Made by a program: the position numbers and the translations under genes
Shown: positions 48,367 to 57,316 of the stretch, one piece after another
How the letters are laid out: every line of letters begins with the position of its first letter
Position numbering within the stretch: the first letter of the stretch is position 1
Source of the DNA: JAOZPE01 sp964601275
Lineage (GTDB): Bacteria > Krumholzibacteriota > Krumholzibacteriia > JAJRXK01
NCBI GenBank assembly: GCA_964601275.1
Contig: CAZRMV010000003.1
Location: forward strand, 62,001-126,000
Length of the DNA: 64,000 nucleotides
Direction: 5' to 3'
The notes under the pieces: model-generated
What the model was told of the DNA's origin: nothing
The model's input: the letters and a program-made list of their open reading frames with translations, nothing else
The model's database searches: none

Positions 48367-49713
48367 CTAGATCAGACCTTGGTCCAGCATCGCGTCGGCA
48401 ACCTTGAGGAATCCGGCGATGTTCGCGCCGTCCACGTAGTTGTCCTCGGTGCTGTACCGGGTGGCCGTCTCCCGGCAATTGCGGTGGATCGACTTCATGA
48501 TGTCATGCAGCTTCGAGTCGACCTCCTCGCGGGTCCAGGGCATCCGGGCGGAATTCTGGGCCATTTCCAACCCGGAAACGGCGACTCCGCCGGCGTTGGC
48601 CGCCTTGCCCGGTCCGAAGAGGACCTTGCTGCCGAGGAAGACCTCGATGGCCTCGGGGGTCGAGGGCATGTTCGCGCCCTCGGCGACCGCGAGGCAGCCG
48701 TTCTTGACCAGGGTCTTCGCGTCGTTCTCGTCCAGCTCGTTCTGCGTGGCGCAGGGCAGGGCGATGTCGGCCTCGACGTTCCACACGCCGCGCCCCTCGG
48801 TGTACTTCGCCGACTTGAACTTCTCGGCGTACTCCTTGATGCGCCCGCGCCGGACGTTCTTCAGGTCGAACACGTACTCGAGCTTCTCGCGGTCGATACC
48901 GTCCGGGTCGTAGATGAAGCCCGAACTGTCACTGAGGGTGAGCACTTTGCCACCCAACTCGATGACCTTCTCGGTGGCGTACTGGGCCACATTGCCCGAA
49001 CCGGAGATCAGGACACGCTTGCCCTCGAAGCCCTCGTTGCGGGTCGCGAGCATCTCCTTGGCGAAGTAGACCGCGCCGTAGCCGGTGGCCTCGGGGCGGA
49101 TGAGGCTGCCACCCCAGTTCAGACCCTTGCCGGTCAACACGCCCGCGTGGAACGCGTTGCGGATGCGGCGGTACTGTCCGAAGAGGAAGCCGATCTCCCG
49201 GCCGCCCACGCCGATGTCGCCGGCTGGGACGTCGGTGTCCGGTCCGATGTGGCGGGACAGTTCGGTCATGAAACTCTGGCAGAAGCGCATGACCTCGTCA
49301 TCGCTCTTGCCCTTGGGGTCGAAGTCGCTGCCTCCCTTGCCGCCGCCCATGGCCAACGTGGTGAGGCTGTTCTTGAAGACCTGTTCGAAGCCCAGGAACT
49401 TCAGGATGCCCAGGTTCACACTGGGATGGAAGCGGAGGCCGCCCTTGTAGGGGCCGAGGGCGCTGTTGAATTCAACCCGGTACCCACGATTCACATGGAC
49501 CTCTCCGTTGTCGTCCATCCAGGGAACACGGAACATCAGAACGCGTTCGGGCTCGACGATGCGGTCGAGGATCTTCGCCTTCTTGTATTCCGGGTGCTGT
49601 TCGACGACCGGCCAGAGCGATTCCACGACCTCGTGGACGGCCTGATGGAATTCCTTTTGGGCAGGGTTCTTAGCAATGACGCCTTCCATGAAGGCGGCGA
49701 CCGTCGTAGCCAT
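48367..49713 (-). CDS. gdhA: NADP-type glutamate dehydrogenase
   Basis: A 448-residue hexameric glutamate dehydrogenase that aminates 2-oxoglutarate. GGGKGGSDFDPKGKSD with the catalytic Lys, DVPAGDIGVGGREIGFLFGQYR, and the Rossmann glycine-rich GSGNVAQYA are those of the NADP-preferring (GDH-50) class. GGGGAG precedes the ATG. It is the main ammonia-assimilating enzyme visible here. A terminator closes it and a 333-bp spacer lies upstream, so it is probably monocistronic and separately regulated. Confidence 0.97.
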   Translation of the reverse strand: MATTVAAFMEGVIAKNPAQKEFHQAVHEVVESLWPVVEQHPEYKKAKILDRIVEPERVLMFRVPWMDDNGEVHVNRGYRVEFNSALGPYKGGLRFHPSVNLGILKFLGFEQVFKNSLTTLAMGGGKGGSDFDPKGKSDDEVMRFCQSFMTELSRHIGPDTDVPAGDIGVGGREIGFLFGQYRRIRNAFHAGVLTGKGLNWGGSLIRPEATGYGAVYFAKEMLATRNEGFEGKRVLISGSGNVAQYATEKVIELGGKVLTLSDSSGFIYDPDGIDREKLEYVFDLKNVRRGRIKEYAEKFKSAKYTEGRGVWNVEADIALPCATQNELDENDAKTLVKNGCLAVAEGANMPSTPEAIEVFLGSKVLFGPGKAANAGGVAVSGLEMAQNSARMPWTREEVDSKLHDIMKSIHRNCRETATRYSTEDNYVDGANIAGFLKVADAMLDQGLI

Positions 49714-50016
49714 AGTATTCGGTCTCCCCTAATCGGTGCGGGACGGCAAGCTCGTGCATGAGCCATCGGCGGCGCGGCCGCCCACGTCCACGTGTCAGGA
49801 TAACCACGGTGGGGGGTCTTGCGGGCCCCGGGGAAGGTTTGCCCTCGCCCCCGGCCACCGTGCGAGCGGCAACAATATGTGTCGGGTCCCAGGGGAATCC
49901 AAGGCCGTATCAACCCCTGGCGGGCCGATTCGAGCGGCCTTCTCCGACCGATCCGGACCCGGACCATCGCCGGCCTCAATGGGGCTGGCGCGGCGCGGCA
50001 GAACCTTCACGGAAGA
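49714..50016. other. Spacer upstream of gdhA
   Basis: This non-coding stretch lies between gdhA and the tRNA terminator. The only structure I see is an inverted repeat CCAGGGG/CCCCTGG (49889-49895 with 49914-49920) around an 18-base loop, 175-205 bp upstream of the gdhA start. No convincing -35/-10 pair or small gene was found. It should hold the gdhA promoter. Confidence 0.5.
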
Positions 50017-50038
50017 GGCCGCCGGTGTTCCGGCGGCC
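50017..50038 (-). terminator. Terminator of the initiator tRNA
   Basis: A perfect 9-bp stem GGCCGCCGG/CCGGCGGCC (50017-50025 with 50030-50038) with a four-base loop begins nine bases after the tRNA 3' CCA on the minus strand and is followed by TCTTCC. Its position and strength mark the end of the tRNA transcript. Confidence 0.8.
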
Positions 50039-50046
50039 CCTTCGGA

Positions 50047-50123
<77 letters not shown>

Positions 50124-50140
50124 TCGATTTCCAGCGCGAA

Positions 50141-50169
50141 AAGGTAGTCGGCAACCCCGAAAATGTCAA
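50141..50169 (-). promoter_or_regulatory. Promoter of the initiator tRNA
   Basis: On the minus strand a perfect TTGACA (50164-50169) is followed after exactly 17 bases by TACCTT (50141-50146), 17 bases before the tRNA 5' end. The -35 overlaps the stop codon of the upstream ftsB-like gene. Confidence 0.75.
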
Positions 50170-50591
50170 GATCCGCCCCCGGGCTCGTCGGCTTCCCCGG
50201 AGGGCCGCAGGCTCGGTGCGCGGGGCGCCAGGCTCTCGTCCTCGGTTCCCAGCAGGTGGATCACCCTCTCGTTCTCGCGGTGCATTCCATAGCGTTCCCG
50301 GGCCACCTTCTCCAGGGTCTTCGAGCCGGGACGGGCGAGATCCTCGAGCTGGTTCCTGAGCTGTTCCTGCTCGTGGTCCAGGTACCTCAGTTGGGATTGC
50401 AGCTGCTTCACCTGGGACTGCAGTCCGGCCACCCGGACCCAGCCGCCGTCTCCGAGCAGCAGCACGTAGAGGATGAATCCCCCGGTGCCCAGCCAGAGGG
50501 CCAGACGGAAGGGCCGACCCATCTGTTCGGCTTGGGGCAGTCGACGCAGGAAACTGGGTCGGCGGTCGCTTTCGGCGATCCTCGTGGGCAA
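50166..50591 (-). CDS. FtsB/DivIC-type septum formation initiator
   Basis: A 141-residue bitopic protein: cytoplasmic N-terminus, one transmembrane helix (LALWLGTGGFILYVLLLG, residues 29-47), a leucine-zipper coiled coil (VAGLQSQVKQLQSQLRYLDHEQEQLRNQLEDL) and the RYGM motif (ARERYGMHRENERVIHL). These features define FtsB/DivIC, a divisome subunit that links FtsL and FtsQ. The TTG start has GAGAGGA upstream. It follows enolase after 14 bp, the common eno-ftsB order in bacteria. The C-terminal 25 residues are a low-complexity tail. Confidence 0.9.
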   Translation of the reverse strand: MPTRIAESDRRPSFLRRLPQAEQMGRPFRLALWLGTGGFILYVLLLGDGGWVRVAGLQSQVKQLQSQLRYLDHEQEQLRNQLEDLARPGSKTLEKVARERYGMHRENERVIHLLGTEDESLAPRAPSLRPSGEADEPGGGS

Positions 50592-50605
50592 CTGCGGTCT
50601 TCCTC

Positions 50606-51895
50606 TCAGAGGTTGAGGTTGTAGAAACAGTTCTCGCCGGGATAGATCGCCCGATCCCCCAGTTCCTCCTCGATCCGCAAGAGCTCGTTGTACTTGCAGA
50701 TCCGGTCGGTGCGGCTCACCGAGCCGGACTTGATCTGTCCGGCATTGGTGGCCACCGCCAGGTGGGCCAGGGCGACGTCCTCGGTCTCTCCGCTGCGGTG
50801 GGAGACGACGTTGGTGAACGAGGCTTCCTTGGCCATCTCGATCACCTGCAGGGTCTCGGTCAAGGTGCCGATCTGGTTGAGCTTGATCAGGATGCTGTTC
50901 GCCACGTCTTCTTCGATCCCCCGCTGGAGGCGGGAAGGGTTGGTGACGAAGATGTCGTCCCCGACGATCTGGATGCGGTCCCCCAGGCGCTCGTTCATCA
51001 GCGCGAAGCCCTCCCAGTCGTTCTCGTCGTGGCCGTCCTCGATGGACACGATGGGGTACTTGTCGACCCAGCCCTCCCAGAAGTCCACCAGTTGCTCGCT
51101 GCTCCAGGGCTCGCCCCCCTCGGCGTCCAGGACATAGTGCCCGTCGACGAAGAAGGAGGAGGCGGCGGGATCGAGCGCGATGGAGATGTCCTCACCCGGA
51201 CGGTATCCCGCGTTCTCGATCGCCCGGAGGATGTTCTCGATCGCCTCCGCGTTGCTCTCGAGGTTGGGCGCGAACCCACCCTCGTCGCCGACTCCGGTGG
51301 AATACCCCTGTTCGGACAGCACCTTCTTCAGGTGGTGGAAGGTCTCCGAGGCCATCCGCAACGCGTGGCTGAAGCTCTCCGCTCCCAGGGGCATGATCAT
51401 GAATTCCTGGATATCGACGTTGTTGTCCGCGTGTTTCCCCCCGTTGAGGACGTTCAGCATGGGGACGGGGAGGGTCTGGGCGCTGACTCCCCCCAGGTAG
51501 CGGAAGTAGGAGAGACCCACGCTCTCGGCCGCCGCCTTCGACACCGCCAGCGAGACCCCGAGGATGGCGTTTGCGCCCAGGTGCGACTTGTTGGGGGTTC
51601 CGTCCAGTTCGACCATCACCCCATCGATCAACACCTGGTCGGTGGCATCCAGGCCCTCCACCTCCGAGGCGATCTCGTCGTTGACATTGTGAACCGCTCT
51701 CTCTACCCCTTTTCCCAGGTAGAAGTTCTCGTCGCCGTCCCGCAGTTCCACCGCTTCGTGTTCTCCGGTCGAGGCGCCCGAGGGCACCGCGGCCCGGCCG
51801 AACGAGCCATCGTCGAGGATGACATCCACCTCCACCGTGGGGTTTCCCCGGCTGTCGAGGATCTGCCGTGCGTGGATTTGTTCGATCTGGCTCAT
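50606..51895 (-). CDS. eno: Enolase
   Basis: A 429-residue glycolytic enzyme (2-phosphoglycerate to phosphoenolpyruvate). It shows ARQILDSRGNPTVEVDV, SGASTGEHEAVELRDGD, the metal ligands in SIEDGHDENDW and VGDDIFVTN, and the catalytic VVSHRSGETED. The start at MSQIEQIHARQ fits the family, with AAGAGG upstream. It begins an operon with the ftsB-like gene and has a good predicted promoter 60 bp upstream. Confidence 0.98.
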   Translation of the reverse strand: MSQIEQIHARQILDSRGNPTVEVDVILDDGSFGRAAVPSGASTGEHEAVELRDGDENFYLGKGVERAVHNVNDEIASEVEGLDATDQVLIDGVMVELDGTPNKSHLGANAILGVSLAVSKAAAESVGLSYFRYLGGVSAQTLPVPMLNVLNGGKHADNNVDIQEFMIMPLGAESFSHALRMASETFHHLKKVLSEQGYSTGVGDEGGFAPNLESNAEAIENILRAIENAGYRPGEDISIALDPAASSFFVDGHYVLDAEGGEPWSSEQLVDFWEGWVDKYPIVSIEDGHDENDWEGFALMNERLGDRIQIVGDDIFVTNPSRLQRGIEEDVANSILIKLNQIGTLTETLQVIEMAKEASFTNVVSHRSGETEDVALAHLAVATNAGQIKSGSVSRTDRICKYNELLRIEEELGDRAIYPGENCFYNLNL

Positions 51896-51954
51896 GGCCT
51901 GGCCTCTTCTCTTCCTGGATGGGCTCGAAGTGGGTGATTTCCGATGGCTGAGGG

Positions 51955-51983
51955 ACAATATCGCCGCTTTTTCCCACCGTCAA
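51955..51983 (-). promoter_or_regulatory. Predicted promoter of eno-ftsB
   Basis: On the minus strand TTGACG (51978-51983) and TATTGT (51955-51960) are spaced by 17 bases, 59 bp before the enolase ATG. The same two hexamers, at 18-base spacing, precede the small secreted gene at 59.4 kb. Confidence 0.65.
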
Positions 51984-52097
51984 GCGGCGGTGGAGCCGGG
52001 TGAACCTCATGGTCGACCGCCGCTGGGCTCTTCGCCGCAACCTTCCCGCCGCCCGATGCGTAGGCAAGAGGTGGCGTATGCCGTGCAGACCCTCCAT

Positions 52098-52760
52098 ATG
52101 GAGCGCTCATTGGGCGCTTCCAGGGGATTCGTCGCGAAGACCCCCGGGGATGGGTCTGCTCTCGGAGGCGCTTTGAAGGACCGCCAGCTCATCGTCCGGG
52201 CCCGGCGAGGTGAGGAGACCGCGTTCGCGGAACTCCTTCGGCGTTATCGGGCTCCGATCTTCAACCTCTGTCTGCGGATGTTGAAGAACTCCGAGGACGC
52301 CGAGGATGTGGCGCAGGATGTGTTCATCAAGGTCTTCTCGATGCTCGAGCGCTACGACGACCGTTACGCGTTCAAGAGCTGGCTGTTCAAGATCGCCGCG
52401 AACCAGTGTATCGACTTCATCCGGAAGAACCGGGTGAAGATGCTGCGTCTGGATGAGCCGGTGCAGTTCAGGGGCGAGGAGATCGAGCGGGAGCTTTCCG
52501 ACGGGGGTCCCCTGCCCGATGAACTCCTGCACCGGGGAGAGTTGCATCGGATCCTGCGGGAGGTGACCGACGAGCTGCCGCCCCACTACCGGGCGATGAT
52601 CGTGCTGAGGCATCAGGAGCAACTCAGCTACGAGGAGATCGCGAACCTGCTCGATCTGCCCCTGGGAACGGTGAAGGCGCGGATCCACCGCGCCCGTGCC
52701 CTCATGAAGGACAAACTCCAACGGCGCGGCCGGTTGGACCGGCTGCCCCAGCAGCGGTGA
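52098..52760 (+). CDS. ECF-type RNA polymerase sigma factor
   Basis: A group 4 (ECF) sigma factor. Region 2 runs through LIVRARRGEETAFAELLRRY...DAEDVAQDVFIKVFSML and region 4 through LPPHYRAMIVLRHQEQLSYEEIANLLDLPLGTVKARIHRARALMKDKL, an RpoE-like helix-turn-helix. The frame is open well upstream and the true start is uncertain: ATG 52098 (220 residues) is used here, but TTG 52110 and TTG 52173 both have a GGAG nearby and would give a more typical length. The stop overlaps the next start (GTGA), the usual coupling to an anti-sigma gene. Confidence 0.9.
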   Translation: MERSLGASRGFVAKTPGDGSALGGALKDRQLIVRARRGEETAFAELLRRYRAPIFNLCLRMLKNSEDAEDVAQDVFIKVFSMLERYDDRYAFKSWLFKIAANQCIDFIRKNRVKMLRLDEPVQFRGEEIERELSDGGPLPDELLHRGELHRILREVTDELPPHYRAMIVLRHQEQLSYEEIANLLDLPLGTVKARIHRARALMKDKLQRRGRLDRLPQQR

Positions 52761-53416
52761 TGACCATGAACCAGCGGGAATCGCACGATCTGGACGAGCT
52801 TCTGCAGGAATACCTCGACGGCGATCTGGAGGGGCCGGCGGCGACCCGTCTCCTCCTGGATGCGCAGAAGGATCCAAAGGTGTCGGCGCGTCTGCGCCTG
52901 TGGCGCCGGTTGTTCACCTTGCTCGACGAGACTCCGCGCGAGGAACCGCGCCCCGGTTTCGACGCGCGCATCCTCGAAGCCGTGCCCTACGAGCGCTACG
53001 CCAGCGGTCCGCGCCGGGTATGGCCCAGCCTGGTGCTGGGAGCACATCCTTCCCTGTGGGTGGAGACCGCGACCCGTCGGCTTCGATCGGGGATGGGGGC
53101 GGTCTTCGCCGCCTATCTGCTGTTCCTGGTCGTCAGCCGCAGCGTGCTGCAGAGCGGGGCGTCACAGCTCGCCCGGTGGCTGCAACAGGGTCTGGGCGCG
53201 GTCGCGGACGCCTCCGCGTCGATCCCGGTCCTCTCCGCCGTGGCGGGATGGCTGGATGGCGCCTGGAGCCGCGCGGTCGATCTCGTGGTGGGAGCGGCCC
53301 ATGCCCTGGGCCCGGGGGTGTTCACCGTCCTGGTGGGTGCGGGCCTGGGTCTGTTCCTGCTCGCGGTGGTGGGATCCGGAGACGGTCGCAGCCGGGTGAA
53401 GGGAAAGCATGCCTGA
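52760..53416 (+). CDS. Putative anti-sigma factor, membrane protein
   Basis: A 218-residue protein with an acidic N-terminal segment (ESHDLDELLQEYLDGDLEGPAATRLLLDAQKDPKVSARLRLWRRLF) like the sigma-binding part of anti-sigma factors but without the HxxxCxxC zinc motif, then two hydrophobic segments (about 118-135 and 190-206). Its position directly after an ECF sigma gene, with overlapping stop and start, is the main argument. GTG 52757, ATG 52760 and ATG 52766 are all possible starts. Function is inferred from context. Confidence 0.72.
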   Translation: MTMNQRESHDLDELLQEYLDGDLEGPAATRLLLDAQKDPKVSARLRLWRRLFTLLDETPREEPRPGFDARILEAVPYERYASGPRRVWPSLVLGAHPSLWVETATRRLRSGMGAVFAAYLLFLVVSRSVLQSGASQLARWLQQGLGAVADASASIPVLSAVAGWLDGAWSRAVDLVVGAAHALGPGVFTVLVGAGLGLFLLAVVGSGDGRSRVKGKHA

Positions 53417-55016
53417 ATTCTTCGCCGCCTGCCGTCCTTCGCGGAATCTCCTGCTGGCCGCCGCCCTTCTCCTCGGGGTTTCCTCCGGGGCGACTTGGGC
53501 CTGGTCCCAGACGCGCGCGGAATCGTCCGGACGGGGGGCGACGACCGTCGGCGCCGATTCGGTGACCTCCGGAGGGGAACTGGAAGGACTCTACCGCCGT
53601 CTCTTCGAGCTTTCGACCGCGATGGAACGGATCTCCGATTCGGCCGAGAAGGACAATCTGCGCCGGGAGATCGATGCCTTGCACCAGAGGATCTCCGGTC
53701 TGCGGGAGGAGCTTCGCCGGCGCGGAGAGGAACCGGAGGCCGAAGAACGCAGCTGGAGTCGCCTCGACCGCGAACTGCGCCGTGCCGCCCAGGAGGGGGA
53801 CGTCCAGCATTTCAACGAGATCCTGCAGCAGTTGCTCCAGCTCTTGGCGGAGGTGGGAGGCGAGTTCGGTCAGCAGATGGGGAATGTGCAGGTGGAGATC
53901 AGCGCGGATCGGTTCCGTCTCGCCACCGAGGGCGGCGGATACATCGACGTGAAGATTCCTCCCGAGGTGCGTGAGAACCTGAAGAACAAGGTCGGCAATC
54001 TGAACGTGAACTTGAGCCATGTCCTCTCCGACTCGATGTTGGAAGAGCTCGATCGTGCGGTCCGGGAGTATTCCCGCAGCGGCAACGGGCCATGGCAGTT
54101 CCTGGAGAAATGGAAGTCCCGTTCCCGGCCCCGGAAGTGGAAGGTGATCGGTTCGTCCGTATTCAAGTCGGGTTCGTCCTTCACCGTCCGGCACGACGAA
54201 CTGGTGAAGGGCGACGTCGTCTTGATCGGGGGCCCGCTGATCATCGAGGGGAAGGTGCTGGGCAAGGCGGTATGTCTGGGGGGAGACATCGAGCTCGGGG
54301 AAGAAGGGGTCGTCGAAGGGGACGTGGTGAGTCTGGGGGGCGACGTCCTCCGCAAGGAGGGTTCGACGGTCGGGGGGAAGGTGGTCGAGTTCGGGCGTAT
54401 GGCCGGTTCCTTTTCAGAGAAGTCCCTCCGTGCGCCGGCGCTCACCTTCCTGATCCTGTTGTTGCGACTGGCGGTCATGGCGGTTCTTGCCGCGTTGCTG
54501 TTGGCGCTGGCGAACGACCGCGTCCAGTCGGTCTGCGAACAGTGCTCCAGGGGTTTCTTCCGGCCGTTCGTCGAGGGGATGTTCTGGCTGGTGGCGGCGG
54601 TGCTCGTGTTCACCGTGGTCATCGTCACCCTCGCGTTGACCATCATCGGGATCCCGGTGGCTCTGTTGGTCGCCGTGGTCTTCGGGGCCTTGCTTCTGTC
54701 CGCCTACCTCATCACCTGCCGCTTGCTCGGAGACCGGTTGTGGTCGATCCTGGATCACCGGCGGGCGCCCACTCCCTGGCAGAGTACCCTCTTGGGCCTG
54801 GTTGGTCTTGAACTGCCCGCCCTGCTTCTGGTGATCCTGGTCATGATCACCGGCAACGACGTGCAGATGATGGTGTGGCCGCGCACGGTCGATCTGCTGC
54901 TGAAGTTCCTCGTGCTCAGTCTCGGGTTCGGCTGCGTGATGCGGAGCCGTTTCGGACGGGTCCGCGGGGCTTCCCGCGGCCAGCCGGCCGGGATGGGAGC
55001 TCAGACCCTTTCCTGA
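53409..55016 (+). CDS. Membrane protein with bactofilin-like beta-helix and four C-terminal helices
   Basis: A 535-residue protein: signal or anchor at residues 12-32, a coiled-coil region (GGELEGLYRRLFELSTAMERISDS...LREELRRRG), a domain of unknown type with DVKIPPEVRENLKNKVGNLNVNLS, then a polymer-forming (bactofilin-like) repeat (residues 270-315: VLIGGPLIIEGKVLGKAVCLGGDIELGEEGVVEGDVVSLGGDV), and four transmembrane helices. The beta-helix would lie outside the cytoplasm. It overlaps the putative anti-sigma gene by eight bases, so it is probably part of the same envelope-stress unit. Confidence 0.8.
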   Translation: MPEFFAACRPSRNLLLAAALLLGVSSGATWAWSQTRAESSGRGATTVGADSVTSGGELEGLYRRLFELSTAMERISDSAEKDNLRREIDALHQRISGLREELRRRGEEPEAEERSWSRLDRELRRAAQEGDVQHFNEILQQLLQLLAEVGGEFGQQMGNVQVEISADRFRLATEGGGYIDVKIPPEVRENLKNKVGNLNVNLSHVLSDSMLEELDRAVREYSRSGNGPWQFLEKWKSRSRPRKWKVIGSSVFKSGSSFTVRHDELVKGDVVLIGGPLIIEGKVLGKAVCLGGDIELGEEGVVEGDVVSLGGDVLRKEGSTVGGKVVEFGRMAGSFSEKSLRAPALTFLILLLRLAVMAVLAALLLALANDRVQSVCEQCSRGFFRPFVEGMFWLVAAVLVFTVVIVTLALTIIGIPVALLVAVVFGALLLSAYLITCRLLGDRLWSILDHRRAPTPWQSTLLGLVGLELPALLLVILVMITGNDVQMMVWPRTVDLLLKFLVLSLGFGCVMRSRFGRVRGASRGQPAGMGAQTLS

Positions 55017-55188
55017 GACCTGGCCATTCCTGCCTCATCGTGGACGATCCTTCCCCGCCGCGGCGTCGTTGCCACTTTCCTGATCGAGGTGGCTTCCCTT
55101 CCTCCGTCTCCAGCCGGTATCCTCGAGGCGACGAGAGGCCCATCCAGGGTGCGGCGCTCTCGATGGGGGGACCGCAAGGAGAACGCCG

Positions 55189-56208
55189 GTGAAGCAACGG
55201 GTCATGGTGGCCATTCTCATCACGCTGGGTTTCCAGTGGCTGCTGTCCCCGGCAGGCGCCTGGGCCCAACCGCGATGGAGGATCGTCGATGCCGAGGAGG
55301 TGACCGCGCGCTCGGCCGCCGTCGGTGGTGCTTCGCTGGAGTTCCTCAGCAACGATGGACGACGGGTTGCCATCGGACTCGATCCCGGACGCATGGAGAT
55401 CAGCAACCCGGCCGCCACCGACGAATTCCATCCCCTGGACGCCGCGGTGGCGCAACGCATCCTCTCGCAGATGGATGAAATGCCGGCCTCGAAGATGGGC
55501 ATCACCATCTACCTGCTCCCGGGTCTACCCGAAACGGAGATGCGTTCCTTCTGCGTGGGCTCGGAGGTCTTCATCGCCGCCGCACTCGATGAGTGGCCAC
55601 TGGAGTCGGCGGCCTATACCCTGGCCCACGAGGTGGGCCATGCGGTGCAACATCTCGGCCTTCCCGGTCGCAGCGGTCCGGGCTGGCGCCGGTACCTGGA
55701 ACTGAGATCCCTCACCGATGCCTCGGTCCATTCGGAGCAGTCCCCCCACCGCGATCGGCCGGGTGAGATCTTCGCCGAGGATTTCCGGCTGCTGTTCGGC
55801 GGACCGTTGGCGGCCGCGGGCGGTGTCCAGGAGAACCCGCTGCTGCCGCCGCCGTCGGAAGTAGATGGTCTCTCGCGATTCTTCGCTGAGGTTCTCGAGC
55901 TGAAGTGGGCGGTGGAGGATCCGGGTGTGACCGCGCGCAACCTTCCCAATCCCTTCAACCCGGCCACGGTCATCCAACTCGATCTGCGTGAGGAACTGGT
56001 GGCGGCGGGCACGCCGGTGCGACTCCAGGTCTTCGATCTGCGGGGGCGCATGGTCCGCGACTTCGGCTTGATGGCACCGGCCCCCCAGATCCGCGTGCGG
56101 TGGGACGGAACCGATCAGCGTGGCGCCCCCCTGGCCTCGGGTCGCTACATCTACCGGGTGTGGGTGGGAGGACACACCGCCCGGGGTTCGATGATCCTTC
56201 TCAAGTAG
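55189..56208 (+). CDS. Secreted zincin metallopeptidase with FlgD-like C-terminal domain
   Basis: A 339-residue secreted protein. The signal peptide (residues 1-26) ends AGAWA. A zincin core carries AHEVGHAVQHLG (HEVGH at 147-151), with a possible third ligand in PGEIFAEDF (E193/E197), as in the anthrax lethal-factor-like (ATLF) gluzincins. The C-terminal 90 residues (LPNPFNPATVIQLDL...VFDLRGRMVRD...GTDQRGAPLASGRYIYRV) form a FlgD/T9SS-type Ig domain used for surface attachment or sorting. The GTG has AAGGAG upstream. It lies 172 bp after the bactofilin-like gene and may belong to the same stress module. Confidence 0.82.
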   Translation: MKQRVMVAILITLGFQWLLSPAGAWAQPRWRIVDAEEVTARSAAVGGASLEFLSNDGRRVAIGLDPGRMEISNPAATDEFHPLDAAVAQRILSQMDEMPASKMGITIYLLPGLPETEMRSFCVGSEVFIAAALDEWPLESAAYTLAHEVGHAVQHLGLPGRSGPGWRRYLELRSLTDASVHSEQSPHRDRPGEIFAEDFRLLFGGPLAAAGGVQENPLLPPPSEVDGLSRFFAEVLELKWAVEDPGVTARNLPNPFNPATVIQLDLREELVAAGTPVRLQVFDLRGRMVRDFGLMAPAPQIRVRWDGTDQRGAPLASGRYIYRVWVGGHTARGSMILLK

Positions 56209-56278
56209 CCACCCCACGGGCCCTTCGCAGCCGAGATCAAGGCGATCTGGACCTGAAGAGACCCCGGCGGCCGGGACT

Positions 56279-57316
56279 TCAGTTCCCGCGCCGCCGCCGC
56301 TGGGCGAGCTGTCCGCAGGCCGCGCCCACTTCCCGGCCCGAACTGTTCCTCACCGTGCAGACCACGCCGGCGCGCCAGAGACGGTCGGCGAATCGGGAGA
56401 TGGTCGCGGGGTCGGGTCGCCGCCCCGGGTATCCGTCGATGGGGTTGAGAGGAATCAGGTTCACCTTGAAGGGTCCGCTGGACGCGATCCGGATCAATTC
56501 CTTCGCCGAAGCCTCGTCATCGTTCTCTCCGGCGATCAATGCGCATTCGAGGGTGACGGTCCGCCGGGTGGTCCGTCCATATTCGGCGGCGGCGGCGATC
56601 AGTTCCTCCACGGGGGTGGCCGCGGCCACCGGCATGAGACGGCGGCGATCGGCGGGGCGGGCGGTGGTCAGGGAAACCGCCAGGCCGTAGGGGCGGCCCA
56701 GTCCGGCGAGACGGCGGATCCCGTCCACCGATCCCGAGGTGCTGATGGTGATGTGCCGGGCGCCGATGTCCAGTCCGAGGGGATCGGAAAGGATCGCCAG
56801 GGCCTTGGCGAGGTGAAGGAAATTGTCCAGGGGCTCTCCCATTCCCATGAACACAAGGTTGACCTGGCGCCGGCCGGGGTACCGGCGGCGCAGCGCCAGC
56901 ACCTGCGAGACGATCTCTCCGGGAGTGAGCTGGCGCACCAGCCCCATGCGCGCGGTGGCGCAGAAGGTGCAGGCCATCCGGCAACCCACCTGGCTGGAGA
57001 GGCAGAAGGTGCGCCGGCCCTTCTCCATCGCAATCGCGACCGATTCGATCCGGCAACCGTCGCCCAGTTCGAAGAGATGCTTGACCGTCCCGTCGGGTGC
57101 GGGCCGGCGGCCCACTTCCACCATCCGGGTGAGACCATGGCGCTCGCGCAGGTGCTGTCTCAGCTTCCGGGGAAGGGTGGTGATTTCCTCGAGATCCCGC
57201 CGTCCCTGCCGATAGAGACCTTCCGCCAGTTGCTGCCCCCGCCAGGAGGGCTCGTCGAGATCTCTCAGCAGATCCTGGAGTTCCCGGGGGTGGAGGTCGT
57301 GCAGGGTGGGTCTCAT
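56279..57316 (-). CDS. rlmN: Dual-specificity 23S rRNA/tRNA adenine-C2 methyltransferase
   Basis: A 345-residue radical-SAM enzyme that methylates A2503 of 23S rRNA and A37 of some tRNAs. The cluster motif CRMACTFCATA (CxxxCxxC), MGMGEPLDN, and the methyl-carrier and resolving cysteines (LSSQVGC upstream, CTVRNSSGREVGAACGQL at the end) are present. Length is normal. No strong ribosome binding site precedes the ATG. It diverges from the ArsR-type regulator and converges on the zincin gene. Confidence 0.96.
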   Translation of the reverse strand: MRPTLHDLHPRELQDLLRDLDEPSWRGQQLAEGLYRQGRRDLEEITTLPRKLRQHLRERHGLTRMVEVGRRPAPDGTVKHLFELGDGCRIESVAIAMEKGRRTFCLSSQVGCRMACTFCATARMGLVRQLTPGEIVSQVLALRRRYPGRRQVNLVFMGMGEPLDNFLHLAKALAILSDPLGLDIGARHITISTSGSVDGIRRLAGLGRPYGLAVSLTTARPADRRRLMPVAAATPVEELIAAAAEYGRTTRRTVTLECALIAGENDDEASAKELIRIASSGPFKVNLIPLNPIDGYPGRRPDPATISRFADRLWRAGVVCTVRNSSGREVGAACGQLAQRRRRGN

